Shown: piece by piece, positions 1 to 8,799 of the stretch
Position numbering within the stretch: position 1 is the stretch's first letter
How the letters are laid out: the number at the start of each line of letters is the position of its first letter
From: Mycolicibacterium frederiksbergense
GTDB lineage: Bacteria > Actinomycetota > Actinomycetes > Mycobacteriales > Mycobacteriaceae
Assembly: GCF_029893345.1 (NCBI RefSeq)
Contig: NZ_JARXVE010000011.1
Location: 145,707 to 209,706 of the forward strand
DNA length: 64,000 bases
Direction: 5' to 3'
The notes under the pieces: model-generated
Seen by the model: the letters and a program-made list of their open reading frames with translations, nothing else
What the model was told of the DNA's origin: nothing
Database searches by the model: none
Position numbers and translations under genes: made by a program

Positions 1-1335
1 TGCCATGACGATCGGACTTTCCGAGCCCGACACGAAGTCGACGTGCTGCACCATCAGCATCAGGCAGGCGAACAGGGTGATCGCGGATAACGTCGGAGCG
101 ATCGACCGCCGCCATGGGGAAACGCCGCGATGATCGGCGGCAAAGAACCTCACCACAGACACCGAGACCAGAATCTGCATGATCAGGATGCCCATGGCGG
201 TGAACGCCGAGCACCACCCGACGACCGAGGTCGGATCGAAACCGAGGGCCGCGAAGAGCGCAACCATGCCCGCGATCGCGACGAACTGCACGCCGCCCGC
301 GAAGTGCGGTGACTGGTGTTTGTCATGGGTTCGGGCGAACCTCGGGCTGATCACCCGTTCCCTGCCGATCACCCAGAGGTAGCGGTTGATCGTGTTGTGG
401 AAGGACAACACGCAGGCCAGCAACGAGGTCAACATCAGCACCTGCAGGACGAGCACGAACAGGCCACCGCCAAGGTGGACACGGATGGCGTCTTGGTAAA
501 GACCCGTGAAGTTGGCCTCAGCCGCGCCGGCGATGTTCGAGGGGCCGTAGTCCAGGGAGATCGTCCACGTGCACAGTGCATAGAACCCGGCAATGACCAG
601 CACCGCGATGTAGGTGGCCGCCGGAACCGCCTTCTTCGGATTCCGGGCCTCCTGACCAAAGATCGCTGTCGCCTCGAACCCGATGAATGCGGAGACTATG
701 AACACCAGCGCAACGCCGAGACCACCGCTTCCCCCGGTCAACGCACCGGGACCAAACCCATGCAACGTGATCCCGTCCGGACCGCCACCGGCGAGCAGAA
801 TCGCGACCGCGAGCAACCCAAGCACGGCGACCTCGCAGATCATGAACACGCCGAGGGCCTTCCCGGAGAACTCGATGTTTCGCATGGCGGCAACGGTCAC
901 AACGACATTGAGCAGCAGGCACGAGGCGAGCCAGGGGATGTGCAGCCCGGTCCACTGCTGGACGGAATCCGAGAAGTAGATGCCGAACAGGCTCATCGCC
1001 ATCAACTCAACGGCGGCATATGCGGCCAGTGACGCGAATGCAGAGCCCACGCCGGTCCGTTTGCCCAGTCCACGAGCGATATAGGGGTAGAAGCTGACCG
1101 CGCTGCCCATGTGCGACGACATCGCGGTGTAACCCACTGCGAACAGTAGATAGAGAGCACCCACGACGATAAAGGTCAGGGGCACGCCCGAACCGTTGCC
1201 GAAGGCAAAGGCGTACGGCGTCACGCCCACCACGACCGCCAGCGGCGCGGCCGCGGCCACCACGAAGAACACGATGTGGCGGACACTTAGTGCGTTTCGG
1301 CGCAGACTCCCGCCGGGTTTTTCGTTGGTGACCAT
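1..1335 (-). CDS. APC-family amino acid permease, C-terminus cut by window edge
   Basis: This frame is open from the ATG at 1335 to the window edge (445 codons) with no stop, so the C-terminus is missing; APC permeases usually have about 480-510 residues. The protein is very hydrophobic, with about 11 membrane segments visible. An N-terminal stretch RRNALSVRHIVFFVVAAAAP and a later GFEATAIFGQEARNPKKAVP segment are typical of the APC superfamily helix 1 and helix 6-7 region. Its role would be proton-coupled uptake of an amino acid or amine at the cytoplasmic membrane. A GAAGGAGAAA ribosome site precedes the start. It follows the P450 and reductase genes on the same strand (49 bp gap), so it may import the P450 substrate. 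Substrate unknown. Confidence 0.85.
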   Translation of the reverse strand, partial: MVTNEKPGGSLRRNALSVRHIVFFVVAAAAPLAVVVGVTPYAFAFGNGSGVPLTFIVVGALYLLFAVGYTAMSSHMGSAVSFYPYIARGLGKRTGVGSAFASLAAYAAVELMAMSLFGIYFSDSVQQWTGLHIPWLASCLLLNVVVTVAAMRNIEFSGKALGVFMICEVAVLGLLAVAILLAGGGPDGITLHGFGPGALTGGSGGLGVALVFIVSAFIGFEATAIFGQEARNPKKAVPAATYIAVLVIAGFYALCTWTISLDYGPSNIAGAAEANFTGLYQDAIRVHLGGGLFVLVLQVLMLTSLLACVLSFHNTINRYLWVIGRERVISPRFARTHDKHQSPHFAGGVQFVAIAGMVALFAALGFDPTSVVGWCSAFTAMGILIMQILVSVSVVRFFAADHRGVSPWRRSIAPTLSAITLFACLMLMVQHVDFVSGSESPIVMA

Positions 1336-1384
1336 ACAGTTTCTCCTTCGTGATGCCGGGCCGGGTGGAGGAAACGACGTTTGA

Positions 1385-2416
1385 CTAGATGGCCAATTCG
1401 ATGTCAGTTACGGGCCGACTGCAGCACAGCAACACGAATCCCTCGCCGGGGGCTTCGAATGGCTCGTCGACGTACTCGAACTCGCCGTCCGTCACCCGCG
1501 TCATGCAGCTTTCGCACGAGCCTTGGCGGCAGGCGTAATTCGGAAAGACCCCCTGCTCCTCAGCGAAGTCGAGAAGACTGTGCGACGTCGGATCCCACCG
1601 CGCCGTGACCTGAGATTCCGCGAAGGTCACCAGCGGGGTCTCGGGGGTGTCCGCCGAATGGGCCGTGCCGCTTGTGTCCTGGTTGACCGCTCGTTCGTTG
1701 GGTGTTGTCCTCGGAACGAGCGTGGACGGCCCGAAGGCCTCCCACGCGATGTGGTTGCGTGCCACTCCGAGTTCGACGGCCGCGTCGTACATGGCTTGCA
1801 TGAAACGGCTTGGCCCGCAGATCTTTACCTCGACCGCACAGCCCGGCAGGATTTCCCGGAGTTGGTCGACGGTGAACTCGCCGACATGGTCGCATTCGGC
1901 CGTGTCGCCACCGTACTTGTACGTTACGTGGCTGACGAGCCCGTTGTCACGGTATAGGTCGATCTGCTTACGGAAGGCGTGGTGTGCCCGATCGCGGGCG
2001 ATGTGTACGAAGTGGACCTCGCGACCGCGGCCGAGCGCCTCCTGCGCCATCGCCATCATGGGTGTGATCCCAATTCCACAGGACAGCAGCACAAGTGGCA
2101 TGTCGCGGTCCTCGAGAAGGAACGATCCTCGCGGCGCGCTTGCCGTAAGCACATTGCCCGGGTGGATCGTTTCGTGGAGCCAACTCGAAACGATCCCTTC
2201 GCGTTTGACCGTGATCTCGAGTTCGTCAGCCGTGATCGCAGAGATCGAGTACTCCCGTCGCAGGCCGGGGTCCAAGGGTGCGACGACGATCAGGTGATGG
2301 CCGGCCCGCGCTCCATTGTCTGGAGCGGAAAGGGTAAAGGTGACAACATCTTGGGCCTCATCACGGCGACCGACGACTTTGTAGGCGCGAAAGCCGCGCG
2401 TCTCGGTCAGCGTCAC
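1385..2416 (-). CDS. VanB/phthalate-dioxygenase-reductase-type oxidoreductase (flavin, NAD(P)H, 2Fe-2S)
   Basis: 343 aa. The domain order is flavin-binding barrel (about 8-100; RREYSISA at 53-60 is the flavin-contact RxYS motif), NAD(P)-binding fold (about 105-225; CGIGITPMM at 113-121) and a C-terminal plant-type ferredoxin domain with Cys296, Cys301, Cys304 and a fourth Cys at 331 or 332. This order is that of class IA reductases such as VanB. It passes electrons from NAD(P)H to a terminal oxygenase. Its ATG overlaps the stop of the upstream P450 by 4 bp (ATGA), so the two are translationally coupled and the P450 is the obvious partner. Pairing a P450 with this type of reductase, in place of separate ferredoxin and reductase, is less common. 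Confidence 0.9.
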   Translation of the reverse strand: MTLTETRGFRAYKVVGRRDEAQDVVTFTLSAPDNGARAGHHLIVVAPLDPGLRREYSISAITADELEITVKREGIVSSWLHETIHPGNVLTASAPRGSFLLEDRDMPLVLLSCGIGITPMMAMAQEALGRGREVHFVHIARDRAHHAFRKQIDLYRDNGLVSHVTYKYGGDTAECDHVGEFTVDQLREILPGCAVEVKICGPSRFMQAMYDAAVELGVARNHIAWEAFGPSTLVPRTTPNERAVNQDTSGTAHSADTPETPLVTFAESQVTARWDPTSHSLLDFAEEQGVFPNYACRQGSCESCMTRVTDGEFEYVDEPFEAPGEGFVLLCCSRPVTDIELAI

Positions 2417-3666
2417 CGCCTGACACCAACCATGAGCTTCTCGACGCCATTGACGAAATTGCTGGAGACATACTCGGGCGACTCCGCCAGATCGAGCTTG
2501 AGGCCCCGGTCGAGGATCTCATTGATCAACTGGGTCAGCTCAATACGAGCCAGCCCGGCTCCCAGGCAGGTATGAACACCCCCGCCACCAAACCCGGCGT
2601 GGAACGGTCGCATCGGACGTGTTGGGTCGAAACGCAGCGGGTCGTCAAAATGCGCTTCGTCAAAGTTCGCCGATGCGTACCACATGACGACCTTGTCTCC
2701 GCGTGACACGTGCGTCCCTGACAGCACCGTGTCGCGGGTCGCCGTCCGCCGGAAATAGAGGATCGGAGAGGCATAGCGCACGACTTCTTCCACCGCATTG
2801 GGCACCAGAGTTCGGTCATCACGGATGGCTGCCCACAGGTCCGGATGCTCGGCGATCAGCAGCGCAAGATGCGACATTGCCGTGCGGGTCGTCTCGTTCC
2901 CGGCGAAGATCAGCAGCCTGAAAAAGTTGGTGTACTCACTCTCACTCAAGTGCTCACCGTGCACATCGGCGTGGATGAGTTGGCTGACAAGGTCGTCCTT
3001 GGGCTCTCTGCGCCGTTCCTCCCCCAAAACACGCGCGTACTCCTGGAGTGCGTATGCGGCTGGGCTGTTGAAAGGCAAGAGCCGCAAGGAAATTGTGTTG
3101 CCATAGGCATTCGGATCCAGCGGCCGCGCCGACGTTCCCGCAACAAGATGATCGGTGAGCTCGATCATCAGGTTGCGGTCACGGCTCGGCACGCCGAGCA
3201 GATCGCAGATGATCCCAATCGGGATGGGCTTGGAGACGATCTCCACCCAGTCGCCACCGCCGTCGGACTCGAGCTGGTCCAGTTGGACGATCACCCGCTC
3301 GCGCACGGTCGAGACATAGCGCTCCAGCGCACGTGGGATGAAGCCGCGATTGACCAGCCCTCGGAGCCGGGTGTGCATCGGCGGGTCCATATCGATCATG
3401 GACGCCCGAGCATCCAAGGCGTCGTCATCAATGCTGTAGATCTGGATATGCCCGACCGCAGAGCTGTACAGCTCGGTGTCGCGGCTGACCGCAGCGACGT
3501 CGTCCAACCGCCCCACCGACCAGAACCCGTCGGTGTCCGAACCGTTGACTTTGTTCCATGCCAGACCAGGGGTCTGCCTCAGCTCGCGAAAAGCCTCTTG
3601 CGGGATGCCCGCATCGAAGACGCTGGGATCCGAAAGATCCCAATCAAGCTGGATCGCGTTCGCCAC
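2413..3666 (-). CDS. Cytochrome P450
   Basis: 417 aa, normal for a soluble bacterial P450. The I-helix oxygen-activation motif AGNETT is at 255-260, the K-helix ExxR is E294-R297, and the heme loop is GFGGGGVHTCLGAG with the thiolate ligand Cys367. It would insert one oxygen atom into an unknown substrate in the cytosol, using electrons from the coupled VanB-like reductase. It is the first gene of a minus-strand operon P450-reductase-permease. A CTGTATACAG palindrome lies 55 bp upstream. The CYP family cannot be assigned by eye; an adjacent amine/amino-acid permease would suit an amine or small polar substrate, but that is inference only. Confidence 0.93.
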   Translation of the reverse strand: MANAIQLDWDLSDPSVFDAGIPQEAFRELRQTPGLAWNKVNGSDTDGFWSVGRLDDVAAVSRDTELYSSAVGHIQIYSIDDDALDARASMIDMDPPMHTRLRGLVNRGFIPRALERYVSTVRERVIVQLDQLESDGGGDWVEIVSKPIPIGIICDLLGVPSRDRNLMIELTDHLVAGTSARPLDPNAYGNTISLRLLPFNSPAAYALQEYARVLGEERRREPKDDLVSQLIHADVHGEHLSESEYTNFFRLLIFAGNETTRTAMSHLALLIAEHPDLWAAIRDDRTLVPNAVEEVVRYASPILYFRRTATRDTVLSGTHVSRGDKVVMWYASANFDEAHFDDPLRFDPTRPMRPFHAGFGGGGVHTCLGAGLARIELTQLINEILDRGLKLDLAESPEYVSSNFVNGVEKLMVGVRR

Positions 3667-3720
3667 TAAAACTGCCTCCTGAACTCCGGCGCTGCCCTTC
3701 GGCGTCTATGTCTAACACGA

Positions 3721-3730
3721 CTGTATACAG
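3721..3730. promoter_or_regulatory. Perfect palindrome CTGTATACAG upstream of the P450 operon
   Basis: A 10-bp perfect palindrome 55 bp upstream of the P450 ATG. The core TGTATACA resembles the NGTnnACN half-site layout recognised by many GntR/FCD regulators. No such regulator lies next to it, so the assignment as an operator is inference. Confidence 0.35.
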
Positions 3731-4339
3731 AATTCAATGGTCGAAAATGGCCCTTCGAACGAGGCCTCCACGTCACCCATCGACAGTGCGCACCTTTGGA
3801 CTCAGCAGGGTGCGGACGGCCAATGACCAGCGGTTCACTCTTCCCCCGCGACGTGACTTCGCTGGCCCTGAGATGACAGGAGGCGGGCAGCCTGGACCGC
3901 GACGATATGGGCGCTGAACTCGCTGCGGGAGCCACGCCACGATCCGGTAGCCCAGCGGGAGCGCCGAGCTACGGAACCCTACAAGCGCTACGCGTCGTGT
4001 TCGAACCCACCTGCTGCACCGAGCGGCCCGCAGAGTGGTTCGCGTCGCCGTTGGAGTCACGGTGACGGTGGAGCCTGTGCTAGCGATTTCCGAGAACTGA
4101 CCGCCCTCTTGGAACCGTAAGCCATTGGCCCATATACCAATTGGCCCATTGCATTCCGATCTGATCCACGTCGGCCGCGCATTGGTACCGGAGGACGTCG
4201 CGAGTTTCGTTTCCTACCTGGGCGTCGACCGACTCCGACCACATGACCGGGCAGTCCGTGATGATCGCTGACGCAACAGAAACGGTTGCCACAAGACGAG
4301 ATTCACGAGCTGTAGTTGCAGCAGCATCTACCTCGCCAG

Positions 4340-4374
4340 CGACCGGCAACCGGCGACCGGCGACCGGCGACCGC
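4340..4374. repeat. Short tandem repeat, five units of CGACCGG-like 7-mer
   Basis: Units CGACCGG, CAACCGG, CGACCGG, CGACCGG and CGACCGC lie head to tail. No coding frame depends on it. Confidence 0.7.
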
Positions 4375-4518
4375 GACAGTAATCGAGGTTGTCCAGAACT
4401 GACTAGCGAGGCCATCACCCGACGGAACAAGCTCAGGAGCGTTGTCGAATGGATGTACCACGACAGAATACTGACGGGGCGCTGCTCAATTCGACGCCAG
4501 GGCCGACGGTGGTCGGGA

Positions 4519-5028
4519 CTAACGCTCACCGATAGGTGTGTGTTTGGTGTCGTCGAGGAACCGAGCGAGTAGTTGGTCGAGCTGCCGGAGATCTGTCGCG
4601 CTCCAGGCCGAGAGGGCCCGCGCCAGGTGGTCCCGCCGCAACTCCTGCAGCGCGGCGGCCGAATGCCGGCCGTCGTCAGTGGCTTCGACTATAGAAATGC
4701 GCCCATCCCCGTGGTCGGCATGCCTACTGATGAGCCCCGCTTCGACGAGCGCCTTTACCCGTCGGGTAGCCATGCCCGGGTCCATATGTGCCTTTTTTGC
4801 GAGCTGTCCCGTGGGCTGTGGTCCTTCGTCAATCAACACCCGCAGCAGTGCGTACGACGGCTGAGACAGCTCGGTGTCTGCGGTGGTTGCTTGCGACTTG
4901 AACGCCGAGCGGCTCAGGTTGAGACGTACGATCTGCGCAAGCGTGGCGCTGATCGAGTCCACAGTGTCCGCTTTTCGGGCCGTCGACACAATCTGCTCCG
5001 ATCTGGTACGACTGCGGTTGCCACTCAA
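4519..5028 (-). CDS. MarR-family transcriptional regulator
   Basis: 169 aa. A winged-helix core covers roughly residues 50-125: LSQPSYALLRVLIDEGP begins helix 2, GQLAKKAHMDPGMATRRVKAL is the recognition region, and SRHADHGDGRISIVEATDDG is the wing with the usual D-x-R. The long charged N-terminus (about 40 aa) is not typical. The gene overlaps the upstream LLM oxidoreductase by 4 bp, so both are made from one transcript, and the regulator probably controls that operon and the divergent sulfotransferase through the inverted repeat at 6113-6127. The ligand is unknown. Confidence 0.88.
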   Translation of the reverse strand: MSGNRSRTRSEQIVSTARKADTVDSISATLAQIVRLNLSRSAFKSQATTADTELSQPSYALLRVLIDEGPQPTGQLAKKAHMDPGMATRRVKALVEAGLISRHADHGDGRISIVEATDDGRHSAAALQELRRDHLARALSAWSATDLRQLDQLLARFLDDTKHTPIGER

Positions 5029-6110
5029 GTTGTATCAGGAGCGGCGTCATGGTGGTTTTGAAGATCCCTTACACAGGCTCCAAGCGCGCTATCGCCAATG
5101 TCGCCGTCAATGTCGCTGACCGGCGGAAGGACTACACCGTCGGCGACACCGGAATACTTGGCCCGAAGCAGATCTGGCAATTGATCGTACCGTCCGGACG
5201 TAACAAGCTCATCGAGCACCTCGTCAGTCAATACAGCCGAAAGGTCGTGCCAACGCTGCTGTTTGGTGACAGTCCGGAGTTCGTCGGCAAGACCGGACCA
5301 TCCTCGTCGTTTGAGTGCGGTTGCATAGGAAGGCGTTGCCAGCAGGAAGGCAAGCATGCGGCGTTGCCGTTCTCGATCTTGCGCAACCAGCTCGTCTGTG
5401 GCACCGGAGGCGATCGCCGTGGATGCGATGATGCGCGGCTTGCGTGAGCGCCCAGCGTGTTCCGCCCCTCTCGAGAGTGCCGGCTGCACGACGGAGCGCA
5501 GATACTCCGGGTCAGAGTTCGTAGAGTGCGTGACGACACCATCAGCGACGCGGCCCGCCAGCTCGCACATCCCGGCGTTGACTGCGCCCAGCCAGATCCT
5601 CGGTGGGTCAATGTTTTCCGGGCCGGGGTTGAAATAGGGCTGCAGACGAGTGATCCGGTAGACATCACCCTCGTAGTGGACAGACCCTCCGCTCCGGAAG
5701 GCCGCGAAGATAGCTTCCAGTGCGGCGACATACTCAGCCATCCGCGCACGAGGCTCGCTCCACGGCATACCGAACCGACCCTCGATGTTCTGCTTGATCT
5801 GAGTGCCAAGGCCCAGCTCAAACCGGCCTCCGGAAACTATTGCCAGATCCCAGGCAGAGTAGGCAGTGAGCATCGGGCTGCGCACAAACGCCAACGAGAC
5901 CGCCGTGCGGATGGTCAAAGTGCTGGTATGTTCCGCGGCCAGCAATGCCGCAGCCAGCGAGTCGTGAATCGTCTCGGCGATGTGCACACCGTCGAACCCC
6001 AACCCCTCAATACGCTTCGCATAGGCCGGAACCTGGATCAGCGGCATATCTGGAGCCATCGCGGCGAACACCTGCATGACATCGGACGCTAGCACAAACC
6101 GTCGCCACAT
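5025..6110 (-). CDS. LLM-class F420-dependent oxidoreductase
   Basis: 361 aa luciferase-like TIM-barrel protein. Family signs are the N-terminal AKRIEGLGFDGVHIAET segment, FVRSPMLTAYSAWDLAIVSG, GRFELGLGTQ and PPRIWLGAVNAGMCELAGRVADG, which together resemble actinobacterial F420-dependent LLM enzymes. The expected role is hydride transfer between reduced F420 and an unknown substrate in the cytosol. The ATG at 6110 has no clear ribosome site and abuts the inverted repeat at 6113-6127, so the mRNA may be leaderless; an alternative start is the Met at 6077. It is coupled to the downstream MarR gene (4-bp overlap). Confidence 0.88.
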   Translation of the reverse strand: MWRRFVLASDVMQVFAAMAPDMPLIQVPAYAKRIEGLGFDGVHIAETIHDSLAAALLAAEHTSTLTIRTAVSLAFVRSPMLTAYSAWDLAIVSGGRFELGLGTQIKQNIEGRFGMPWSEPRARMAEYVAALEAIFAAFRSGGSVHYEGDVYRITRLQPYFNPGPENIDPPRIWLGAVNAGMCELAGRVADGVVTHSTNSDPEYLRSVVQPALSRGAEHAGRSRKPRIIASTAIASGATDELVAQDRERQRRMLAFLLATPSYATALKRRGWSGLADELRTVTKQQRWHDLSAVLTDEVLDELVTSGRYDQLPDLLRAKYSGVADGVVLPPVSDIDGDIGDSALGACVRDLQNHHDAAPDTT

Positions 6111-6112
6111 TG

Positions 6113-6127
6113 ATTGACATAGTCAAT
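6113..6127. promoter_or_regulatory. Inverted repeat ATTGAC-ATA-GTCAAT between LLM and sulfotransferase genes
   Basis: Perfect 6-bp arms around a 3-bp centre, in the divergent promoter region and 2 bp upstream of the LLM start codon. The size and AT-rich character fit a MarR operator; the MarR gene in the LLM operon is the likely ligand. Confidence 0.5.
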
Positions 6128-6199
6128 GATCTACGCATAGCTTGGCATCACTCACACAGTCCGGCTGGTGGCTTGAATCCGTTTACAACAGGAGATTTC

Positions 6200-7357
6200 A
6201 TGACCGGAGCACGGTTCTACTTCGATTGGTCCAACTACTGGACGATGCTTCGGCTGTTGCTTCGCAATCCGCCGGCGGCGCGCCGTTGGCGACGTTGCAT
6301 CGGGTTTGCGTTGGGTATGCCGGCAGTCGCGGCTTTCCATGCGGTGTGCTTCGCACTCGACCCGATCGTATTCCCATCGCTGCGTCGAACCGAGGTGGTC
6401 GCTCCGACATTCTGCGTCGGCCACGCGCGCAGTGGCACCACATACCTACATCGGCTGATGGCCGCCGACCCTCAGTTCAGCTACGCGCTGATGTACGAGC
6501 TGTTTTTCCCTTCGCTGATCCAGAAACGACTGCTGCGCATTCTGTTTCATGTCGATGCCGCGTTGCTCGGAAACCGGCTGAGGTCTCAACTCGAGGCAAT
6601 CGAGAGGCGCAGGTTCGAGCCTACCGACGACATGCACAAGACCGGCTTCTTCGTTCCCGAAGAAGACGACGCATTCATGACATGGTCGCTGAGTTCAGGA
6701 TTCTGGATCTTGATGTTCCCCTTCATGGGAGACCTGGACTTCTATCACGTCGACAAATGGCCTGAGCGCAGACGGCGGAAGCTGATGAACTTCTACAAGG
6801 AGTGCATCCGGCGGCAGGTGGCCCTCAACGGCGGTGGGATCCACTTGAGTAAGAACCCCACGTTCTGCGGTCGCCTCGAAGCCCTCATCGAGACCTTTCC
6901 CGATGCACGATTTGTCGTTCCCCTCCGCAACCCATACGAGACGATTCCGAGCTTGCTCAAGCTGATGAAGACGGAGTGGGGGCTACGCGGCAGGGATGAA
7001 CGTTTGGTCGCGGAATCCCTACGCGTGCTTGCGGATCAGTCGATCGATTCGTATACCGACCCGCTCAAGGTTCTGGCACGTCACCCTGAGATCCGCGCGT
7101 GCATTGTCGACTATCGCCGACTGATCGAGCAGCCCGAGGCCATGATGCGGCAGATCTACAGCGACCTGGAGCTCGATCTGAGCCCAGCGGCGGCACAGGA
7201 GTTTCAAGCAGCCGGCACACGCGACCGCCACGAAACAGCTCACCGCTACAGCCTCGATGAGTTCGGACTCGACCCCGCCGAGATCCGGACCCGGCTCACC
7301 GCACTTTTCGACCAATACCAATGGGATGCCGAGGGAGAACATGCCAATGTCCGCTGA
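6200..7357 (+). CDS. Sulfotransferase family protein
   Basis: 385 aa. The 5'-phosphosulfate loop of PAPS sulfotransferases is visible as HARSGTTYLHRL (about 75-86), and the 3'-phosphate region as KNPTFCGRLEALIETFPDAR followed by FVVPLRNPYETIPS. It is predicted to move sulfate from PAPS to a lipid or small molecule. The chosen ATG has GGAG 5 bp upstream (6191-6194); an in-frame start at 6110 would add 30 unconserved residues and run over the operator. The end overlaps the next gene by 11-17 bp, implying co-translation. The N-terminal hydrophobic stretch (about 34-60) suggests membrane contact. Confidence 0.85.
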   Translation: MTGARFYFDWSNYWTMLRLLLRNPPAARRWRRCIGFALGMPAVAAFHAVCFALDPIVFPSLRRTEVVAPTFCVGHARSGTTYLHRLMAADPQFSYALMYELFFPSLIQKRLLRILFHVDAALLGNRLRSQLEAIERRRFEPTDDMHKTGFFVPEEDDAFMTWSLSSGFWILMFPFMGDLDFYHVDKWPERRRRKLMNFYKECIRRQVALNGGGIHLSKNPTFCGRLEALIETFPDARFVVPLRNPYETIPSLLKLMKTEWGLRGRDERLVAESLRVLADQSIDSYTDPLKVLARHPEIRACIVDYRRLIEQPEAMMRQIYSDLELDLSPAAAQEFQAAGTRDRHETAHRYSLDEFGLDPAEIRTRLTALFDQYQWDAEGEHANVR

Positions 7358-8657
7358 ATCCAGCCAAGCAACCTTGCACCAGGCATGGACCGACATGATC
7401 GACGCGCTCAACCGCGCACGCAACGCTGTCGACTCGCCAGAGCTGCACGCGCCGCCGGCGACAACCCGAGAGCTGACCGACGGATACCGCTACTTGCTCG
7501 GTTACGTCTTCGGCGCCGTCGAACGTGCCTTGGGTGAAGATCCGGACTACCCGTATTTTCGCCGCGCCATTCAACCGCTCGACAAGGCAACCATCGACAA
7601 CGCCGATGCGCTGTATCTGTCGGCCCGAATCGATGGCACCAAGCAGTATCGCGTCCAGGGCAGGCTCACCGAAGGCCGAAAAGTAGCCCAGTACATCATC
7701 TTTGAAGCCCATACGGCCTACGCGGGAGATTCGGGCAGTCTGGCCGAGCTTGCGCCACAGGGACGCGTCGTCACCGGCTTGCTGGACACCCCCGGGCTCA
7801 ACGTCGAAGACGATGGCACATTCGAAATCCTGCTGGCTCCGCAACGCCCAGTCGGCCACACCGGCAACTTCATCGCCACCGCAACAGTGGGCGCCGGGCA
7901 AACCGCCAACTACCTCATCGCCCGGGTGCTCTTTCACGACTGGGAACACGAAGCGGCACCGGAACTGCACATAACGCAGATCGGCAAGGAAGGGACTCAC
8001 CCACTTCCGACCGAACCGGCCACCGCGGCCCAGCAGATCCGCCGCATCGGCAGCATCGTGGAGAACCAGATGAAATTCTGGAATGAGTTCTACGACAGCA
8101 TCCTTGAGGTGAACGGCGACAAGAACGGGGACGGGTTGACGTTCATGCCCCACAACGGGCTCAACCAGCCGTCCCCGGCCAACCTCGCGACTGGCGGTGG
8201 GCAATGTACCAACGTGTACAGCGGAGGCGTCTATGACCTGGAGCCGGATGAGGCGCTCATCGTCGAAGTTTGCGTCCCAGTAGAGCCGGCGTACATGGGC
8301 TTCCACCTATCCAACCTCTGGGGCGAATCACTCGACTACGCCAACCACACCAGCAGCCTGAACTGGTTTCAGTCAGAACCCGACGCAGACGGGGTATTCC
8401 GCTACGTTGTCGCCGACACCGACCCCGGCGTGCCCAACTGGCTGAACACAGTGGGCAGACACAAGGGAATTCTGACCCTGCGCTGGACCTACTCCACACT
8501 TCCCGACCAGTTACCAACCACCACCGTGACCAAGGTGCCGGTCACCGAGGTACGGCAACATCTCCCCGGCGACGTCCGCACTGTGACACCCGAAGAGCGC
8601 AAAGCACACATCAGTACCCGCCAAGCACACGTCCAGCGCCGCTACCGCCAATACTGA
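7347..8657 (+). CDS. Conserved protein of unknown function, partner of the sulfotransferase
   Basis: 436 aa from the ATG at 7347, which has GGAG 9 bp upstream; the ATG at 7341 is the alternative. There are no membrane segments and no signal peptide. Visible blocks include TTRELTDGYRYLLGYVFGAV near the N-terminus, a central acidic/Gly-rich part, and a C-terminal DTDPGVPNWLNTVGRHKG block ending in an LRWTY segment. I have seen this C-terminal pattern only in uncharacterised actinobacterial proteins and do not assign a function. The overlap with the sulfotransferase gene argues that both act on the same substrate or in one complex. Confidence 0.75.
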   Translation: MSAESSQATLHQAWTDMIDALNRARNAVDSPELHAPPATTRELTDGYRYLLGYVFGAVERALGEDPDYPYFRRAIQPLDKATIDNADALYLSARIDGTKQYRVQGRLTEGRKVAQYIIFEAHTAYAGDSGSLAELAPQGRVVTGLLDTPGLNVEDDGTFEILLAPQRPVGHTGNFIATATVGAGQTANYLIARVLFHDWEHEAAPELHITQIGKEGTHPLPTEPATAAQQIRRIGSIVENQMKFWNEFYDSILEVNGDKNGDGLTFMPHNGLNQPSPANLATGGGQCTNVYSGGVYDLEPDEALIVEVCVPVEPAYMGFHLSNLWGESLDYANHTSSLNWFQSEPDADGVFRYVVADTDPGVPNWLNTVGRHKGILTLRWTYSTLPDQLPTTTVTKVPVTEVRQHLPGDVRTVTPEERKAHISTRQAHVQRRYRQY

Positions 8658-8799
8658 TTCTCCCCACGCCGCAACAGCAGCAACAACGCACCGCCCAGGC
8701 GCCTGATTCCCAGCAGAGCGTCAGTCATACCCAGAGTCACGACCTGCGCGGTAACGCTCTTCCATCATCAATGTCATACCCCTCTGCGATGATGGTGTC

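Larger units (their letters stand above)
3667..4518. other. 852-bp stretch without a convincing gene
   Basis: Between the P450 start and the stop of the MarR gene. Open frames here are short, rich in Arg/Ser/Pro and show no family motif. It holds the CTGTATACAG palindrome, a direct repeat of ATTGGCCCAT (4124-4133 and 4140-4149) and a short 7-bp tandem repeat at 4340-4374. It may be a decayed gene or a long promoter region; I cannot identify a parent gene. Confidence 0.5.

Noticed and set aside
4243..4572. A 109-codon plus-strand frame in the region between the P450 and MarR genes
   Set aside because: Low complexity from the CGACCGG tandem repeat, no ribosome site, no recognisable motif, and it runs into the MarR gene antisense.
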